A DNA stretch of 64,000 bases from Nocardia iowensis. GTDB taxonomy: Bacteria > Actinomycetota > Actinomycetes > Mycobacteriales > Mycobacteriaceae. The stretch is from contig NZ_CP078145.1 of the NCBI RefSeq assembly GCF_019222765.1, positions 1,984,001 to 2,048,000 on the forward strand, given 5' to 3'. Both the position numbers and the translations under genes were made by a program. Of this stretch, positions 53,849-62,150 are shown in pieces (within the stretch, counting starts at the first letter, position 1; each line of letters begins with the position of its first letter). The notes beneath the pieces are model-generated. The model ran no database searches, was not told the DNA's origin, and saw only the letters and a list, made by a program, of their open reading frames with translations.

Positions 53849-54220
53849 GTGCGGATCGGTGAACTGGCGGCGCGGACCGGAGTGCACCCGCGCCTGCTGC
53901 GCTATTACGAAGAGCAGGGCCTGATTTCGCCCGATCGCGACGCCAACGGCTACCGCAACTACAGTGCCGACGTGCCCGGGGTGGTGACCCAGATCCGCGC
54001 ACTGCTCGGCGCGGGCCTGTCGACCGAGGTGATCCGCGACATCCTGCCTTGCGCGCACGGCCCGGCGCCGGAGCTGGAACCGCACCCGGACATGCTCGCG
54101 GTGCTCGCCCGGGAACTCGCGGCCGTCGAGGCGAAGATCGACTGTCTCGCCGAGACCAGAGACATCCTCACCTGCTACCTCAACGCGACCCGGGGCAAGC
54201 TGGCTACGCAGGACCGATAG
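53849..54220 (+). CDS. MerR-family transcriptional regulator
   Basis: 123 residues. The N-terminal MerR HTH is RIGELAARTGVHPRLLRYYEEQGLISPDR, then GYRNYSADVPGVVTQIRALLGAGLSTEVIRDIL; a coiled-coil helix ends it. There is one Cys in DILPCAHGP and one in KIDCLAE and in LTCYL, so a thiol or metal response is possible. GTG 53849 is the start. It is divergent from the hydrolase, whose promoter has the MerR-type shape. Confidence 0.88.
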   Translation: MRIGELAARTGVHPRLLRYYEEQGLISPDRDANGYRNYSADVPGVVTQIRALLGAGLSTEVIRDILPCAHGPAPELEPHPDMLAVLARELAAVEAKIDCLAETRDILTCYLNATRGKLATQDR

Positions 54221-54248
54221 CCGTCGGGCTCGACACGAAACAGCCGCG

Positions 54249-54602
54249 ATGCCACCAGAAGAAGAACTACTACACAGCATCGTCTACCGTTGGACCGTGA
54301 GCATTCTCGAGACAGTGCTGATCTTCGTCGGCATCCCGCTGGTGATCTACGGCGCGATCGCCGGATTGTCGTATCTCGGTAAGCCGCTGCCCGGCGAGAA
54401 GCCGGTCCACTACGACCTCGGTCAGCAGTGGACGTCGGCGCCGGTGCTTTGGAGTGCGACCGACGAGGTGACCTCGGCGTTTCATCACGAACGGGCCGAG
54501 GAGTCGCATGGCCATCATGCGGAGACGTCGCATGGCCACCATGCGGCAATCGAAGCGCCCAAGGCGGAGCTGATCGGAGGCCGGGCAAGTGGCAAATTCT
54601 AA
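54249..54602 (+). CDS. Probable cytochrome aa3 accessory subunit (CtaJ-like) with His-rich tail
   Basis: 117 residues: a short head, one membrane helix (ILETVLIFVGIPLVIYGAIAGLSYLG), then a soluble tail. The head-helix pattern and the position beside a DUF5130 gene and near pepN match the gene for the small mycobacterial oxidase subunit CtaJ; this assignment is from memory of gene order, so moderate. The tail carries a duplicated His-rich segment, SHGHHAET then SHGHHAAIE. It overlaps the next gene by 14 bases. Confidence 0.6.
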   Translation: MPPEEELLHSIVYRWTVSILETVLIFVGIPLVIYGAIAGLSYLGKPLPGEKPVHYDLGQQWTSAPVLWSATDEVTSAFHHERAEESHGHHAETSHGHHAAIEAPKAELIGGRASGKF

Positions 54603-55053
54603 GTGGCCCGCGGTGGTCGAGTCCGACCTGCCGCACGGGTATGTGGTCACCAGCAGCGGACGCGTCTCCGGCGTGCACGAGGCGGGCGACGTGTTCAAGG
54701 AGGCTCCGTTCAGCGATGAAGAGCGGCTGGCCATGGACAACGTGCTCACCGAGGCGACCCGCGCGACCAAGGTGCGCTTCAACGTCTACATCGGCGACCT
54801 GGGCACCGACCCGGCCGCAGGTGCGGACGCGATCTTCCCCACCACGCCCGACGCGACCCGTTCGGTGCTGATCGCCGTCTCGCCCAACGACAAAGCGATC
54901 GAGGTCCGCTCCGGCCGCGAGGTCGCCGACCGCGCGAACGATCGGGTCTGCCAGCTCGGCGTCACCGCCGCGCTCAGCTCGTTCCGGCAGGGCCAGCTGA
55001 TCGACGGCCTGGTCTCCGCGGTCCGGGTGATGGCCGCCGCCATCGGCCGCTGA
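54589..55053 (+). CDS. DUF5130 family protein (Rv2468c-like)
   Basis: 154 residues. It resembles TPM-domain phosphatase-like proteins: FSDEERLAMDNVLTEATRATKVRFNVYIGDLG, then SVLIAVSPNDKAIEVRSGREVADRANDRVCQLGV and a C-terminal amphipathic helix. Function unknown; cell-envelope association is likely. GTG 54589 has GGAGG 8 bases ahead and lies inside the preceding gene's end, so the two are coupled. Confidence 0.8.
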   Translation: MANSKWPAVVESDLPHGYVVTSSGRVSGVHEAGDVFKEAPFSDEERLAMDNVLTEATRATKVRFNVYIGDLGTDPAAGADAIFPTTPDATRSVLIAVSPNDKAIEVRSGREVADRANDRVCQLGVTAALSSFRQGQLIDGLVSAVRVMAAAIGR

Positions 55054-55060
55054 CACCGAG

Positions 55061-55142
55061 CCGCCGCTGTTGAGGCGGAGCCACAACTGTCGAGGCGGGG
55101 CCCGCTGCCGTTGAAGCGGAGTCCGCCGCTGTTGAGGCGGAG
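55061..55142 (+). repeat. Four imperfect tandem 20-21 bp repeats
   Basis: Units at 55061, 55081, 55101 and 55122, each close to CCGCCGCTGTTGAGGCGGAG. Units 1 and 4 agree over the full unit; 2 and 3 differ more. Each unit is itself a small CCGCC...GGCGG hairpin. They follow the DUF5130 stop and precede a terminator. Confidence 0.75.
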
Positions 55143-55157
55143 TCGAGAGCATGCTTC

Positions 55158-55190
55158 CGGCGCGCTCACCCGTTGCGGGTGAGCGCGCCG
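55158..55190 (+). terminator. Strong intrinsic terminator
   Basis: CGGCGCGCTCACCC and GGGTGAGCGCGCCG form a perfect 14-bp stem with loop GTTGC, followed by TTGGCGTTGT. It ends the unit 54249-55053. Confidence 0.85.
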
Positions 55191-55299
55191 TTGGCGTTGT
55201 GGGGCGGTATTCGCGCCGCCGCAGACACGATTTCTTCGGGATCGGGTAGCACCACAATTGGGGGTGCTGCCCCTCGCGCGGTCCGCGCACCGTGGTCAG

Positions 55300-56097
55300 A
55301 TGAAGATTCTTGTGACAGGAGCCACCGGCAACATCGGCCGCAAAGTCGTCGACCACCTCCTCGCGGGCGGAGCGGACGATGTCCGAGCATTGACCAACCA
55401 TCCCGACCGGGCCGCGCTACCCGCGGGCGTCGAGGTCGCCGAGGGCTATCTGGGCCGGGTGTCGTCACTACCGGCCGCGTTCGAAGGCGTCGACCGGATG
55501 TATCTCGCGCCCGTGCTCGAGACCATCGATGAGGTTGTCGCGCTGGCGAAGAAGGCGGGCATCCGGCACATCGTCGACCTCTCCGGCGAGGCGCACTGGA
55601 CGCCGATCGCGCAAGCTGTCGAGGGCTCCGGCGTCGACTGGACCCATCTGTTCGCCGGTGAATTCACCGAGAACTCCGCCATCTGGGCCGACCAGATCCG
55701 CGCGTCCGACCAGATCCGCGACCCCGCCCCCGAGGCCGCGACCGCACCCCTCACCATGGACGACATCGCCCGCGTCGCCGCGAAGGTCCTGCTCTCCGAC
55801 GGCCACGCCGGACAAACCTACGAACTCACCGGCCCGGAAACCCTCACCAGAGCCGACCGCATCCACCACATCGGCACCGCTCTCGGCCGCCCCCTCACCG
55901 TAGTGAAAGTCCCACGCGAGGAAGCCATTCAAGTCTTCGCAAAATCCATGGGCGACGGCGCCGAATGGTACGTAGACATCACCACTTCCCTGATCGGCAC
56001 CCCCCAACCCCCCACCACAACCATCGCCGACCTAACCGGGACCCCCGGCACCCCCTTCAGCCAATGGGCCGCCACCAACACACACCTCTTCACCTAG
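55300..56097 (+). CDS. NmrA-like NAD(P)-binding oxidoreductase
   Basis: 265 residues. MKILVTGATGNIGRKVVDHLLAGG is the nucleotide motif; VDLSGEAHW and MDDIARVAAKVLLSDGHAGQTYELTGPE follow the atypical-SDR plan of NmrA/azoreductase-like proteins. It is a distant family relative of the gene at 17119. ATG 55300 is chosen at the Rossmann start; a frame start at 55258 adds an unlikely tail. No ribosome site is seen. Confidence 0.82.
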   Translation: MKILVTGATGNIGRKVVDHLLAGGADDVRALTNHPDRAALPAGVEVAEGYLGRVSSLPAAFEGVDRMYLAPVLETIDEVVALAKKAGIRHIVDLSGEAHWTPIAQAVEGSGVDWTHLFAGEFTENSAIWADQIRASDQIRDPAPEAATAPLTMDDIARVAAKVLLSDGHAGQTYELTGPETLTRADRIHHIGTALGRPLTVVKVPREEAIQVFAKSMGDGAEWYVDITTSLIGTPQPPTTTIADLTGTPGTPFSQWAATNTHLFT

Positions 56098-56100
56098 CCG

Positions 56101-56158
56101 ATCAACGGGACATGACGGTGCCGCTACTCGCACAATGCCGCCGTCATGTCCCGTTGAT
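56101..56158. repeat. 58-bp palindromic repeat, copy B
   Basis: ATCAACGGGACATGACGG pairs with the right arm CCGTCATGTCCCGTTGAT; an 18-base near-perfect core stem with a 22-base middle. It begins 3 bases after the NmrA-like stop and ends 9 bases before the convergent pepN stop. Same length and about 51 of 58 bases shared with 47995-48052. Confidence 0.8.
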
Positions 56159-56167
56159 CATGGCCCG

Positions 56168-58747
56168 TTACCTGGCGTCGAAGGCGCGGGCGCGGAGGGC
56201 GCGTTCGACGCCCGCCTTGCCCTCGACTACCAAGCGGCGCAGGGCCGGTGGGTGGTCACCGGCGAGGAACTTGTCGGCGACGGCGACGGCGTCGTCGCTG
56301 ATCGCCCACCCGGGGTAGAGACCGACGACCACGGTCTGCGCGACTTCGCTGGAGCGCCGTTCCCAGACGCCGGGGACTTCGGCGAAGTAGCGATCGACAT
56401 ACGGGGCGAGCAACTCGCCCTGGCCCGCGGGGGCAAAGCCGGTGACGATCGCACGGGCGGTGATGTTGGACACGGAGTCGTCGTCCATCACTGTCGCCCA
56501 GGCCTTTTCCTTCACCGCGGCGATCGGGCGGGCGGTCGCCGCGGTCGCGGCATGCCGCTTACCCGCCGCCGTCGGATCCTTGGCGAGTTCCTGGTCGATG
56601 AACGGGGTGTCGAGGCCATCGGTGTCGATCTCGCCCGCCGCCGCCAGCGCGATCACGATGCGCCAGCGCAGGTCGGTGTCGACCACCAGCCCGGCCAGGC
56701 CGACCTTGGCCGGGTCGCCATCGAGCAGCTCGCGCAGCACCTCGGTGTGCCAGGCGGCCAGTTTGGCGCTGGTGAGCGCGTTGACGAAGGCCAGCTGGTG
56801 GTCCGAGCCCGCCTCGGCCTCGCGGGCCAGCTCCAGCAGCCGGTTCGCGTACTCGGTCCAGCCGGTGGTCGCCGCCCACTCCGGCTCGGCGTAGCTGCGC
56901 AGCGCCAGGTTCGCCTGCATCAGCAGTCGTTGCACCACACCGATTTCCGATTCCGCGCCGACACCACGCTGCACCAGGGCGAGGAAGTCGCGGGCCCGGA
57001 ACTCGGCCTGGCGGGTCATCTCCCAGGCGGCCGACCAGGCGAGGGTGCGCGGCAGCGGTTCGGCGATATCGGCGATCCGGTTGACCAGCACATCCAGCGA
57101 TTCCGCGTCGAGGCGCACCGAGCAGTAGGTCAGGTCGTCGTCGTTGATCAGCACGAACTGCCCACTCGGCACTCCGACCAGCTCGGGCACCTCGGTGCGC
57201 TCGGCGGCGTCGAGATCGAGCTCGACTCGCTTGGTGCGCACCAGCTTTCCGTCCTGGTCGTCGTAGATGCCGACGGCGAGACGATGCACGCGGCGCTCAC
57301 CCGCGCCGGGGGCCGCGCCGCCCTGCAGGACGGCGAACGAGGTGAAATTGCCGTCACCGTCCACCGCGAAGTCCGGGCGAAGCGTGTTCAGGCCGGTGGT
57401 CTTGAGCCACTGCTCGCCCCAGGAGGAAAGGTCACGGCCGGAGGACTTTTCGAGCGCGGCGAGCAGATCGTCGAAGGTCGCGTTGTCGTAGGCGTGTTCG
57501 GCGAAGTAGGCGCGCAGCCCCGCCAGGAACGGCTCCAGACCGACGTAGGCGACCAGCTGCTTGAGCACCGAAGCGCCCTTGGCGTAGGTGATTCCGTCGA
57601 AGTTCACCTCGACCGCCGCCAGGTCGGGAATGTCGGCCGCGATCGGGTGCGTGGACGGCAGCTGGTCCTGCTGGTACGCCCAGGACTTCTCGACATTCGC
57701 GAAAGTGGTCCAGGCGCTGGTGTATTCGGTCGCCTCGGCTTGGCACAGCACGGAGGCGAAGGTGGCGAACGACTCGTTCAACCACAGGTCGTCCCACCAC
57801 TTCATGGTGACCAGATCGCCGAACCACATGTGCGCCATCTCGTGCAGCACGGTCTCGGCGCGGCGCTCGTACGCCGCCCTGGTCACCTTGGAGCGGAAGA
57901 CGTAGTCCTCCAGGAAGGTCACCGCGCCCGCGTTCTCCATCGCGCCCGCGTTGAACTCCGGCACGAACAGCTGGTCGTACTTGCCGAACGCGTACGGAAC
58001 CCCGAAGTTCTTGTGGTAGAAGCCGAATCCCTGCTTCGTCTCGGTGAACAGCCGCTCGGCGTCCATGTGCTCGGCAAGCGAAGCGCGGCAATAGATTCCG
58101 AGCGGGATGCTGCCGTAGTTGTCGGTGTAGACGTCGGTCCACTGCGCGTAGGGGCCCGCGATGAGCGCGACAAGGTAGGTGCTCATCTTCGGCGTCGTCC
58201 GGAAAACATGCTTACCGGGTTCCGCCGCAACGGTTTCGACGACCGCACCGTTAGAGATGACCTTCCAATCGGCCGCCGCGGTCACGCTGACGTCGAATGT
58301 GGCCTTCAGGTCCGGCTGGTCGAAGCAGGCGAACATCCGCTTGGCATCGGCGGTTTCGAACTGCGAGTACAGGTAGACGGCGTCGTCGGTGGGATCGACG
58401 AAGCGGTGCAGGCCCTCGCCGGTGTGCGAGTACTCGCAGTCGGCCTCGACCACCAGTTCATTGGTTGCGGCAAGTCCGGTCAGCGCGATGCCGGTGGACT
58501 CGTCGTAGTCGGAGACGTCGAGCGCGGTGCCGTTCAATACCGCCGAGCGCACGCCGCGGGCCACGATATCGATGAAGGTGCTCGCACCCGGCGTCGCGGA
58601 AAAGGTGACCGTGCTGCGGGAGAAGAAGGTTTGCTCGCCCGGTTTGCCCGCACCGTCGGTCAGGTCGAGGTCGATGCGGTAGTTATCGACCGACACTGTC
58701 GACGCGCGTTCGATCGCCTGGTCGCGAGTCAGGTTGGGTGCGGACAT
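56168..58747 (-). CDS. pepN: Aminopeptidase N
   Basis: 859 residues, M1 metallopeptidase. The exopeptidase motif is NAGAMENAGAVTFLEDY and the zinc site HEMAHMWFGDLVTMKWWDDLWLNESFA (HExxH plus Glu). A Tyr for the transition state lies downstream, and the C-terminal half is the ERAP1-like helical domain. It removes N-terminal residues from peptides in the cytoplasm. ATG 58747 has GAAGGAG ahead; an upstream ATG at 58798 is less likely. Confidence 0.96.
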   Translation of the reverse strand: MSAPNLTRDQAIERASTVSVDNYRIDLDLTDGAGKPGEQTFFSRSTVTFSATPGASTFIDIVARGVRSAVLNGTALDVSDYDESTGIALTGLAATNELVVEADCEYSHTGEGLHRFVDPTDDAVYLYSQFETADAKRMFACFDQPDLKATFDVSVTAAADWKVISNGAVVETVAAEPGKHVFRTTPKMSTYLVALIAGPYAQWTDVYTDNYGSIPLGIYCRASLAEHMDAERLFTETKQGFGFYHKNFGVPYAFGKYDQLFVPEFNAGAMENAGAVTFLEDYVFRSKVTRAAYERRAETVLHEMAHMWFGDLVTMKWWDDLWLNESFATFASVLCQAEATEYTSAWTTFANVEKSWAYQQDQLPSTHPIAADIPDLAAVEVNFDGITYAKGASVLKQLVAYVGLEPFLAGLRAYFAEHAYDNATFDDLLAALEKSSGRDLSSWGEQWLKTTGLNTLRPDFAVDGDGNFTSFAVLQGGAAPGAGERRVHRLAVGIYDDQDGKLVRTKRVELDLDAAERTEVPELVGVPSGQFVLINDDDLTYCSVRLDAESLDVLVNRIADIAEPLPRTLAWSAAWEMTRQAEFRARDFLALVQRGVGAESEIGVVQRLLMQANLALRSYAEPEWAATTGWTEYANRLLELAREAEAGSDHQLAFVNALTSAKLAAWHTEVLRELLDGDPAKVGLAGLVVDTDLRWRIVIALAAAGEIDTDGLDTPFIDQELAKDPTAAGKRHAATAATARPIAAVKEKAWATVMDDDSVSNITARAIVTGFAPAGQGELLAPYVDRYFAEVPGVWERRSSEVAQTVVVGLYPGWAISDDAVAVADKFLAGDHPPALRRLVVEGKAGVERALRARAFDAR

Positions 58748-58862
58748 AGGGCTCCTTCGGGTTCGAAGAACTAGCTCGGGCATTCCCCACGATGCCACCT
58801 CGGTAAGGTTGCCCGCGCGGGACTTTTCCTAGAACCCTATCGACCAGGATCGGAGCTGCGGA

Positions 58863-59699
58863 GTGAAGCATGTGCACGCCGGCAAGGTGCGCGACCTCTA
58901 CGAGGACGGCGATACTTTGCTGCTCGTCGCGTCCGATCGGGTGTCGGTCTACGACGTGGTGCTGCCCACGCCGATCCCGGACAAGGGCGCGCTGCTGACC
59001 CAGTTGTCGAACTGGTGGTTCGACTACTTCACCGACGTGCCCAACCATGTGGTCTCCGCCACCGATGTGCCCGCCGAGTTCGCGGGCCGCGCGATCCGGG
59101 TGAAGCCGCTGAAGATGGTGCAGGTCGAATGCATCGCCCGCGGTTATCTGGTCGGCTCGGGGCTGAAGGAGTATCAGCAGCTGGGCTCGGTCTCCGGTGT
59201 CGCGCTGCCACCCGGCCTGCGGGAAGGCGACAAGCTGCCCGAACCGATCTTCACGCCGACCACCAAGGCGTCCGAGGGCCACGACGAGTCCATCACCTTC
59301 GCGGACGTGGTGAACCAGGAGGGCCGCGAGGTCGCCGAAAAATTGCGCGACCTGACCCTGCACCTCTACACCCGCGGCGCCGCGCACGCCGCCGAGCGCG
59401 GCGTCATCGTCGCCGACACCAAGGTCGAATTCGGCTGGGACGGCGAAACTCTCACCCTCGGCGACGAAGTCCTCACCTCCGACTCGTCCCGCTTCTGGCC
59501 CGCCGCCGAATGGGAACCCGGCCGCGCCCAGCGCTCCTTCGACAAGCAGTTCGTCCGCGACTGGGCCACCTCCACCGGCTGGGACAAGGAACCCCCCGGC
59601 CCCGAGATCCCCGCCGACATCGTCGAGGCCACCCGCCAGAAGTACATGGAGGCATACGAACTCGTCACCGGCCGCAGGTGGACCGGAGTGCCGCGGTAG
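58863..59699 (+). CDS. purC: Phosphoribosylaminoimidazole-succinocarboxamide synthase
   Basis: 278 residues. GKVRDLYE at the start, VSVYDVVLPTPIPDKGALLTQLS, VECIARGYLVGSGLKEYQ, then ADTKVEFGWDGETLTLGDEVLTSDSSRFW are the SAICAR-synthetase blocks, with the ATP- and aspartate-binding residues. It joins aspartate to CAIR in purine synthesis. GTG 58863 opens the protein. It is divergent from pepN. Confidence 0.97.
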   Translation: MKHVHAGKVRDLYEDGDTLLLVASDRVSVYDVVLPTPIPDKGALLTQLSNWWFDYFTDVPNHVVSATDVPAEFAGRAIRVKPLKMVQVECIARGYLVGSGLKEYQQLGSVSGVALPPGLREGDKLPEPIFTPTTKASEGHDESITFADVVNQEGREVAEKLRDLTLHLYTRGAAHAAERGVIVADTKVEFGWDGETLTLGDEVLTSDSSRFWPAAEWEPGRAQRSFDKQFVRDWATSTGWDKEPPGPEIPADIVEATRQKYMEAYELVTGRRWTGVPR

Positions 59700-59769
59700 G
59701 TCGCCGCACGCGTGACAGCTGTGCAGCGCCGTAGGTCAGGTCTCGCGCCGTGGGCGACGGCGAGCTGCG

Positions 59770-60258
59770 CTATTCGCCGGTCTGCGTGAGGTAGTCGTTC
59801 AGCCGGTCCAGGTACGGCCGTTGGCCCGTGCTCAATTTGTCGTGCGCCGTCGCCAGGTCGAACCAGTCCGCCCGGTCGATCTCGGGGAAGTTGGCCATCC
59901 GGCCGGAGCGCGGCGGCCACTCCATCTCGAAGGTTCCAGGGACCACATCAGCCGGATTCAGATCGCCCTCAACGGCCCAAACGATCAGGTTCTTCTTCCC
60001 CTTACCGCTGCTGTACCGCACGTCACCGAGCGGAATCCAGTCCCCGGCCGGAACGAACAGCCCGAGCTCCTCGTGGAACTCTCGACTGGCCGCCGCCCGC
60101 GCATCCTCCAACTCCGGCTCATACTCACCCTTGGGAATAGACCAGGCCCCATTGTCCTTTCGCGCGAAATACGGGCCGCCCATATGCCCGACCAACACCT
60201 CGACCCCGCCATCCCCCCGCCGGAACAACAAAACCCCCGCGCTGTACTTGTCCGTCAC
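59770..60258 (-). CDS. NUDIX hydrolase
   Basis: 162 residues. SIPKGEYEPELEDARAAASREFHEELGL is the NUDIX box, with one extra residue between the first Gly and the first Glu compared with the strict pattern. Barrel strands surround it and the C-terminus contains FDLATAHDKLSTGQRPYLDRL, as in proteins of the MutT-like phosphohydrolase group that accept varied nucleotides. GTG 60258 is chosen because the fold begins there. Confidence 0.8.
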   Translation of the reverse strand: MTDKYSAGVLLFRRGDGGVEVLVGHMGGPYFARKDNGAWSIPKGEYEPELEDARAAASREFHEELGLFVPAGDWIPLGDVRYSSGKGKKNLIVWAVEGDLNPADVVPGTFEMEWPPRSGRMANFPEIDRADWFDLATAHDKLSTGQRPYLDRLNDYLTQTGE

Positions 60259-60292
60259 CCCATGCAGTCTGCCCCACGCCTTCCCGTCGACG

Positions 60293-60355
60293 GTGCGTGG
60301 CACACGGCTGCGGCCAACGTCGAGAAGGCCACACCGTGGTGTGCCACTTACGCAC
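60293..60355. terminator. Long imperfect dyad at the 3' end of the sigma gene
   Basis: GTGGCACAC (60297-60305) and GTGTGCCAC (60339-60347) are perfect inverted arms, extended by GTGCG/CGCAC with a small bulge, around a 33-base middle. The right arm touches the sigma stop at 60348; the loop precedes the NUDIX gene on the same strand. It could end sigma transcripts or be a control site for the NUDIX gene. Confidence 0.4.
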
Positions 60356-61637
60356 GCGCACCGTGGCGGAGGCGGGCGGCGCGGAGGGTGAGGTAGTGGT
60401 TTTCGGGGGCGCTTGGGGTGCGGCTCGCGGCGGTGGTGTAGCAGGCGATGGCGGCGGGGAAGTCGCCCGCCATTTCGTGCAGGTGGGCGCGGACGGCGTC
60501 GAGGCGGTGGTTGCCTGCCAGCTGGTCGTCCAACGTCGAGGCGAGTTCCAGTCCGGCGGCGGGTCCGTGCACCATCGCGACCGCGACGGCGCGGTTGAGC
60601 GTCACGATCGGGTTGTCGGAGAGCTTTTCGAGCAGGTCGTACAGCGCGAGAATCTTGGTCCAGTCGGTTTCCTCGGCGCTGGCCGCCTGCGCGTGCAGCA
60701 CGGCGATGGCCGCCTGGATCTGGTACGGGCCGGTAAGCCCTTGCGCCAGCGCGCTCGTCGTCAACGTGACGCCCTCGGTGATCTGCTCCCGATCCCACAG
60801 CGCACGGTCCTGCTCGGCCAGCGGTATCAGCGCGCCTTTGGCGTCGGCGCGGGCCGCGCGCCGGGAATCGGTGAGCAGCATGAGGGCGAGCAACCCGGTG
60901 ACCTCGGTGTCGTCGGGCAACTGCCGATGGACGGCGCGCGCGAGCCGGATCGCCTCGCTGGACAGATCCGCGCGCTGCAACGACGGACCGGACGTGCTGG
61001 TATTGCCCTCGTTGAAGATCAGATACAGGACATGCAGCACGGTCTCGAGCCGAGCACGCCACTCGGCTGAATCCCGGGTCGTTTCGCTGCTGCCCGTCGG
61101 CGCGTCACCGGGTCGCGCGAACGGCCGGTCCAGTGTCGCCAGCTTCTTCTTCGCCCGCGTGATCCGTTGCGCCATGGTCGCTTCCGGCAGCAGGAACGCG
61201 TGCGCGATCTCCGCCGTGGTGAGCCCGCCGACCGCCCGCAAGGTCAGCGCGATGGCGCTGGCCGAGGACAGTGCGGGATGGCAGCAGAGGAAGAACATGG
61301 CGAGCGTGTCGTCGTAGTCGACCGGCATCGCGTCGGCCACCTCGCGGTCGAATGCCGTTGTCTCCCTGCGCCGCCGGGCCACCTCGGCGCGCACCGCGTC
61401 GGCCATCCGGCGCTGCGCCACCTGGATCAGCCAGCCGCGCGGATTGTCCGGCAGGCCGTCGACGGGCCACTGGGTCGCCGCCGCAAGCATGGCCTCCTGC
61501 AGCGCATCCTCCGCGGTGTCGAAATCGCCGAACCGGCGGACCAATGCACCGAGGACCTGTGGCGCCAACTCGCGCAACAGGTCCTCGGCCCTCGCCGGGA
61601 GCGGTGTGTCGTCGGGCACCACTCGCCGGTTGGTCAC
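60348..61637 (-). CDS. ECF RNA polymerase sigma factor with long C-terminal extension (ECF42-like)
   Basis: 429 residues. Region 2 is ALVRRFGDFDTAEDALQEAMLAAATQWP, with NPRGWLIQVAQRRMADAVR; region 4 is LTLRAVGGLTTAEIAHAFLLPEATMAQRITRAKKKL. A 230-residue extension follows that carries TPR-like helices and begins near VLYLIFNEGNTS. That architecture beside a DGPF protein is the ECF42 group; no anti-sigma is expected. GTG 61637 overlaps the DGPF stop (GTGA). Confidence 0.88.
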   Translation of the reverse strand: MTNRRVVPDDTPLPARAEDLLRELAPQVLGALVRRFGDFDTAEDALQEAMLAAATQWPVDGLPDNPRGWLIQVAQRRMADAVRAEVARRRRETTAFDREVADAMPVDYDDTLAMFFLCCHPALSSASAIALTLRAVGGLTTAEIAHAFLLPEATMAQRITRAKKKLATLDRPFARPGDAPTGSSETTRDSAEWRARLETVLHVLYLIFNEGNTSTSGPSLQRADLSSEAIRLARAVHRQLPDDTEVTGLLALMLLTDSRRAARADAKGALIPLAEQDRALWDREQITEGVTLTTSALAQGLTGPYQIQAAIAVLHAQAASAEETDWTKILALYDLLEKLSDNPIVTLNRAVAVAMVHGPAAGLELASTLDDQLAGNHRLDAVRAHLHEMAGDFPAAIACYTTAASRTPSAPENHYLTLRAARLRHGARA

Positions 61638-62035
61638 TGTTCGGTGGCCGGGACGCTCATCACCGGTCGCACCTCGATGTATTCGCCGATCGGTTTGCCA
61701 CTCGGCCCCGGGGCCGCCGAGGCGTGCGCGGCGATCTCGTAGGCCCGTTCCGGGCTTTCCACGTCGACGAGCCAATACCCGGCCAGGAACTCTTTCGTCT
61801 CCGGGAACGGTCCGTCGGTCACCACCGGCGCCGAGCGGCCGTCGGAGCTGACGATGCGGGCCTCGGTCGGACCGGTGAGCCCTTGCGCGTCTACCAGCTC
61901 GCCCGACTTGGCCAATTGCTCGCCGAGGGCGCGCTGGAAGTCTATGTGCGCCTGAATTTCTTGGGGGGACCACTCGTTGATCGGTGTGTCGCAGAACGCG
62001 GCGGGGGCGTAGGTCTTGAGCAGCATGTACTTCAT
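61634..62035 (-). CDS. YCII/DGPF-domain protein, partner of the sigma factor
   Basis: 133 residues. MKYMLLKTYAP starts the YCII fold; VVTDGPFPETKEFLAGYWLVDV carries the DGPF motif; IEVRPVM ends it. Genes of this type are regularly upstream of ECF42 sigma factors; the chemistry is unknown. The stop overlaps the sigma start. Confidence 0.88.
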   Translation of the reverse strand: MKYMLLKTYAPAAFCDTPINEWSPQEIQAHIDFQRALGEQLAKSGELVDAQGLTGPTEARIVSSDGRSAPVVTDGPFPETKEFLAGYWLVDVESPERAYEIAAHASAAPGPSGKPIGEYIEVRPVMSVPATEQ

Positions 62036-62150
62036 CGGGTCCTCTTTTCCGGCGGTCGCCGATCGGTGCGCCCACATGGCGCTTGCACGGTGAGGTCGGA
62101 ACCGAGCGTGCCGTTTCGACGTATCCTGCCGGAGATCGAAGTGGGCTGCA

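Noticed and set aside
59770..61062. Long reverse-strand frame running through the NUDIX gene and into the sigma gene
   Set aside because: Only the last 162 residues show a NUDIX fold; the rest is an out-of-frame shadow of the sigma gene.
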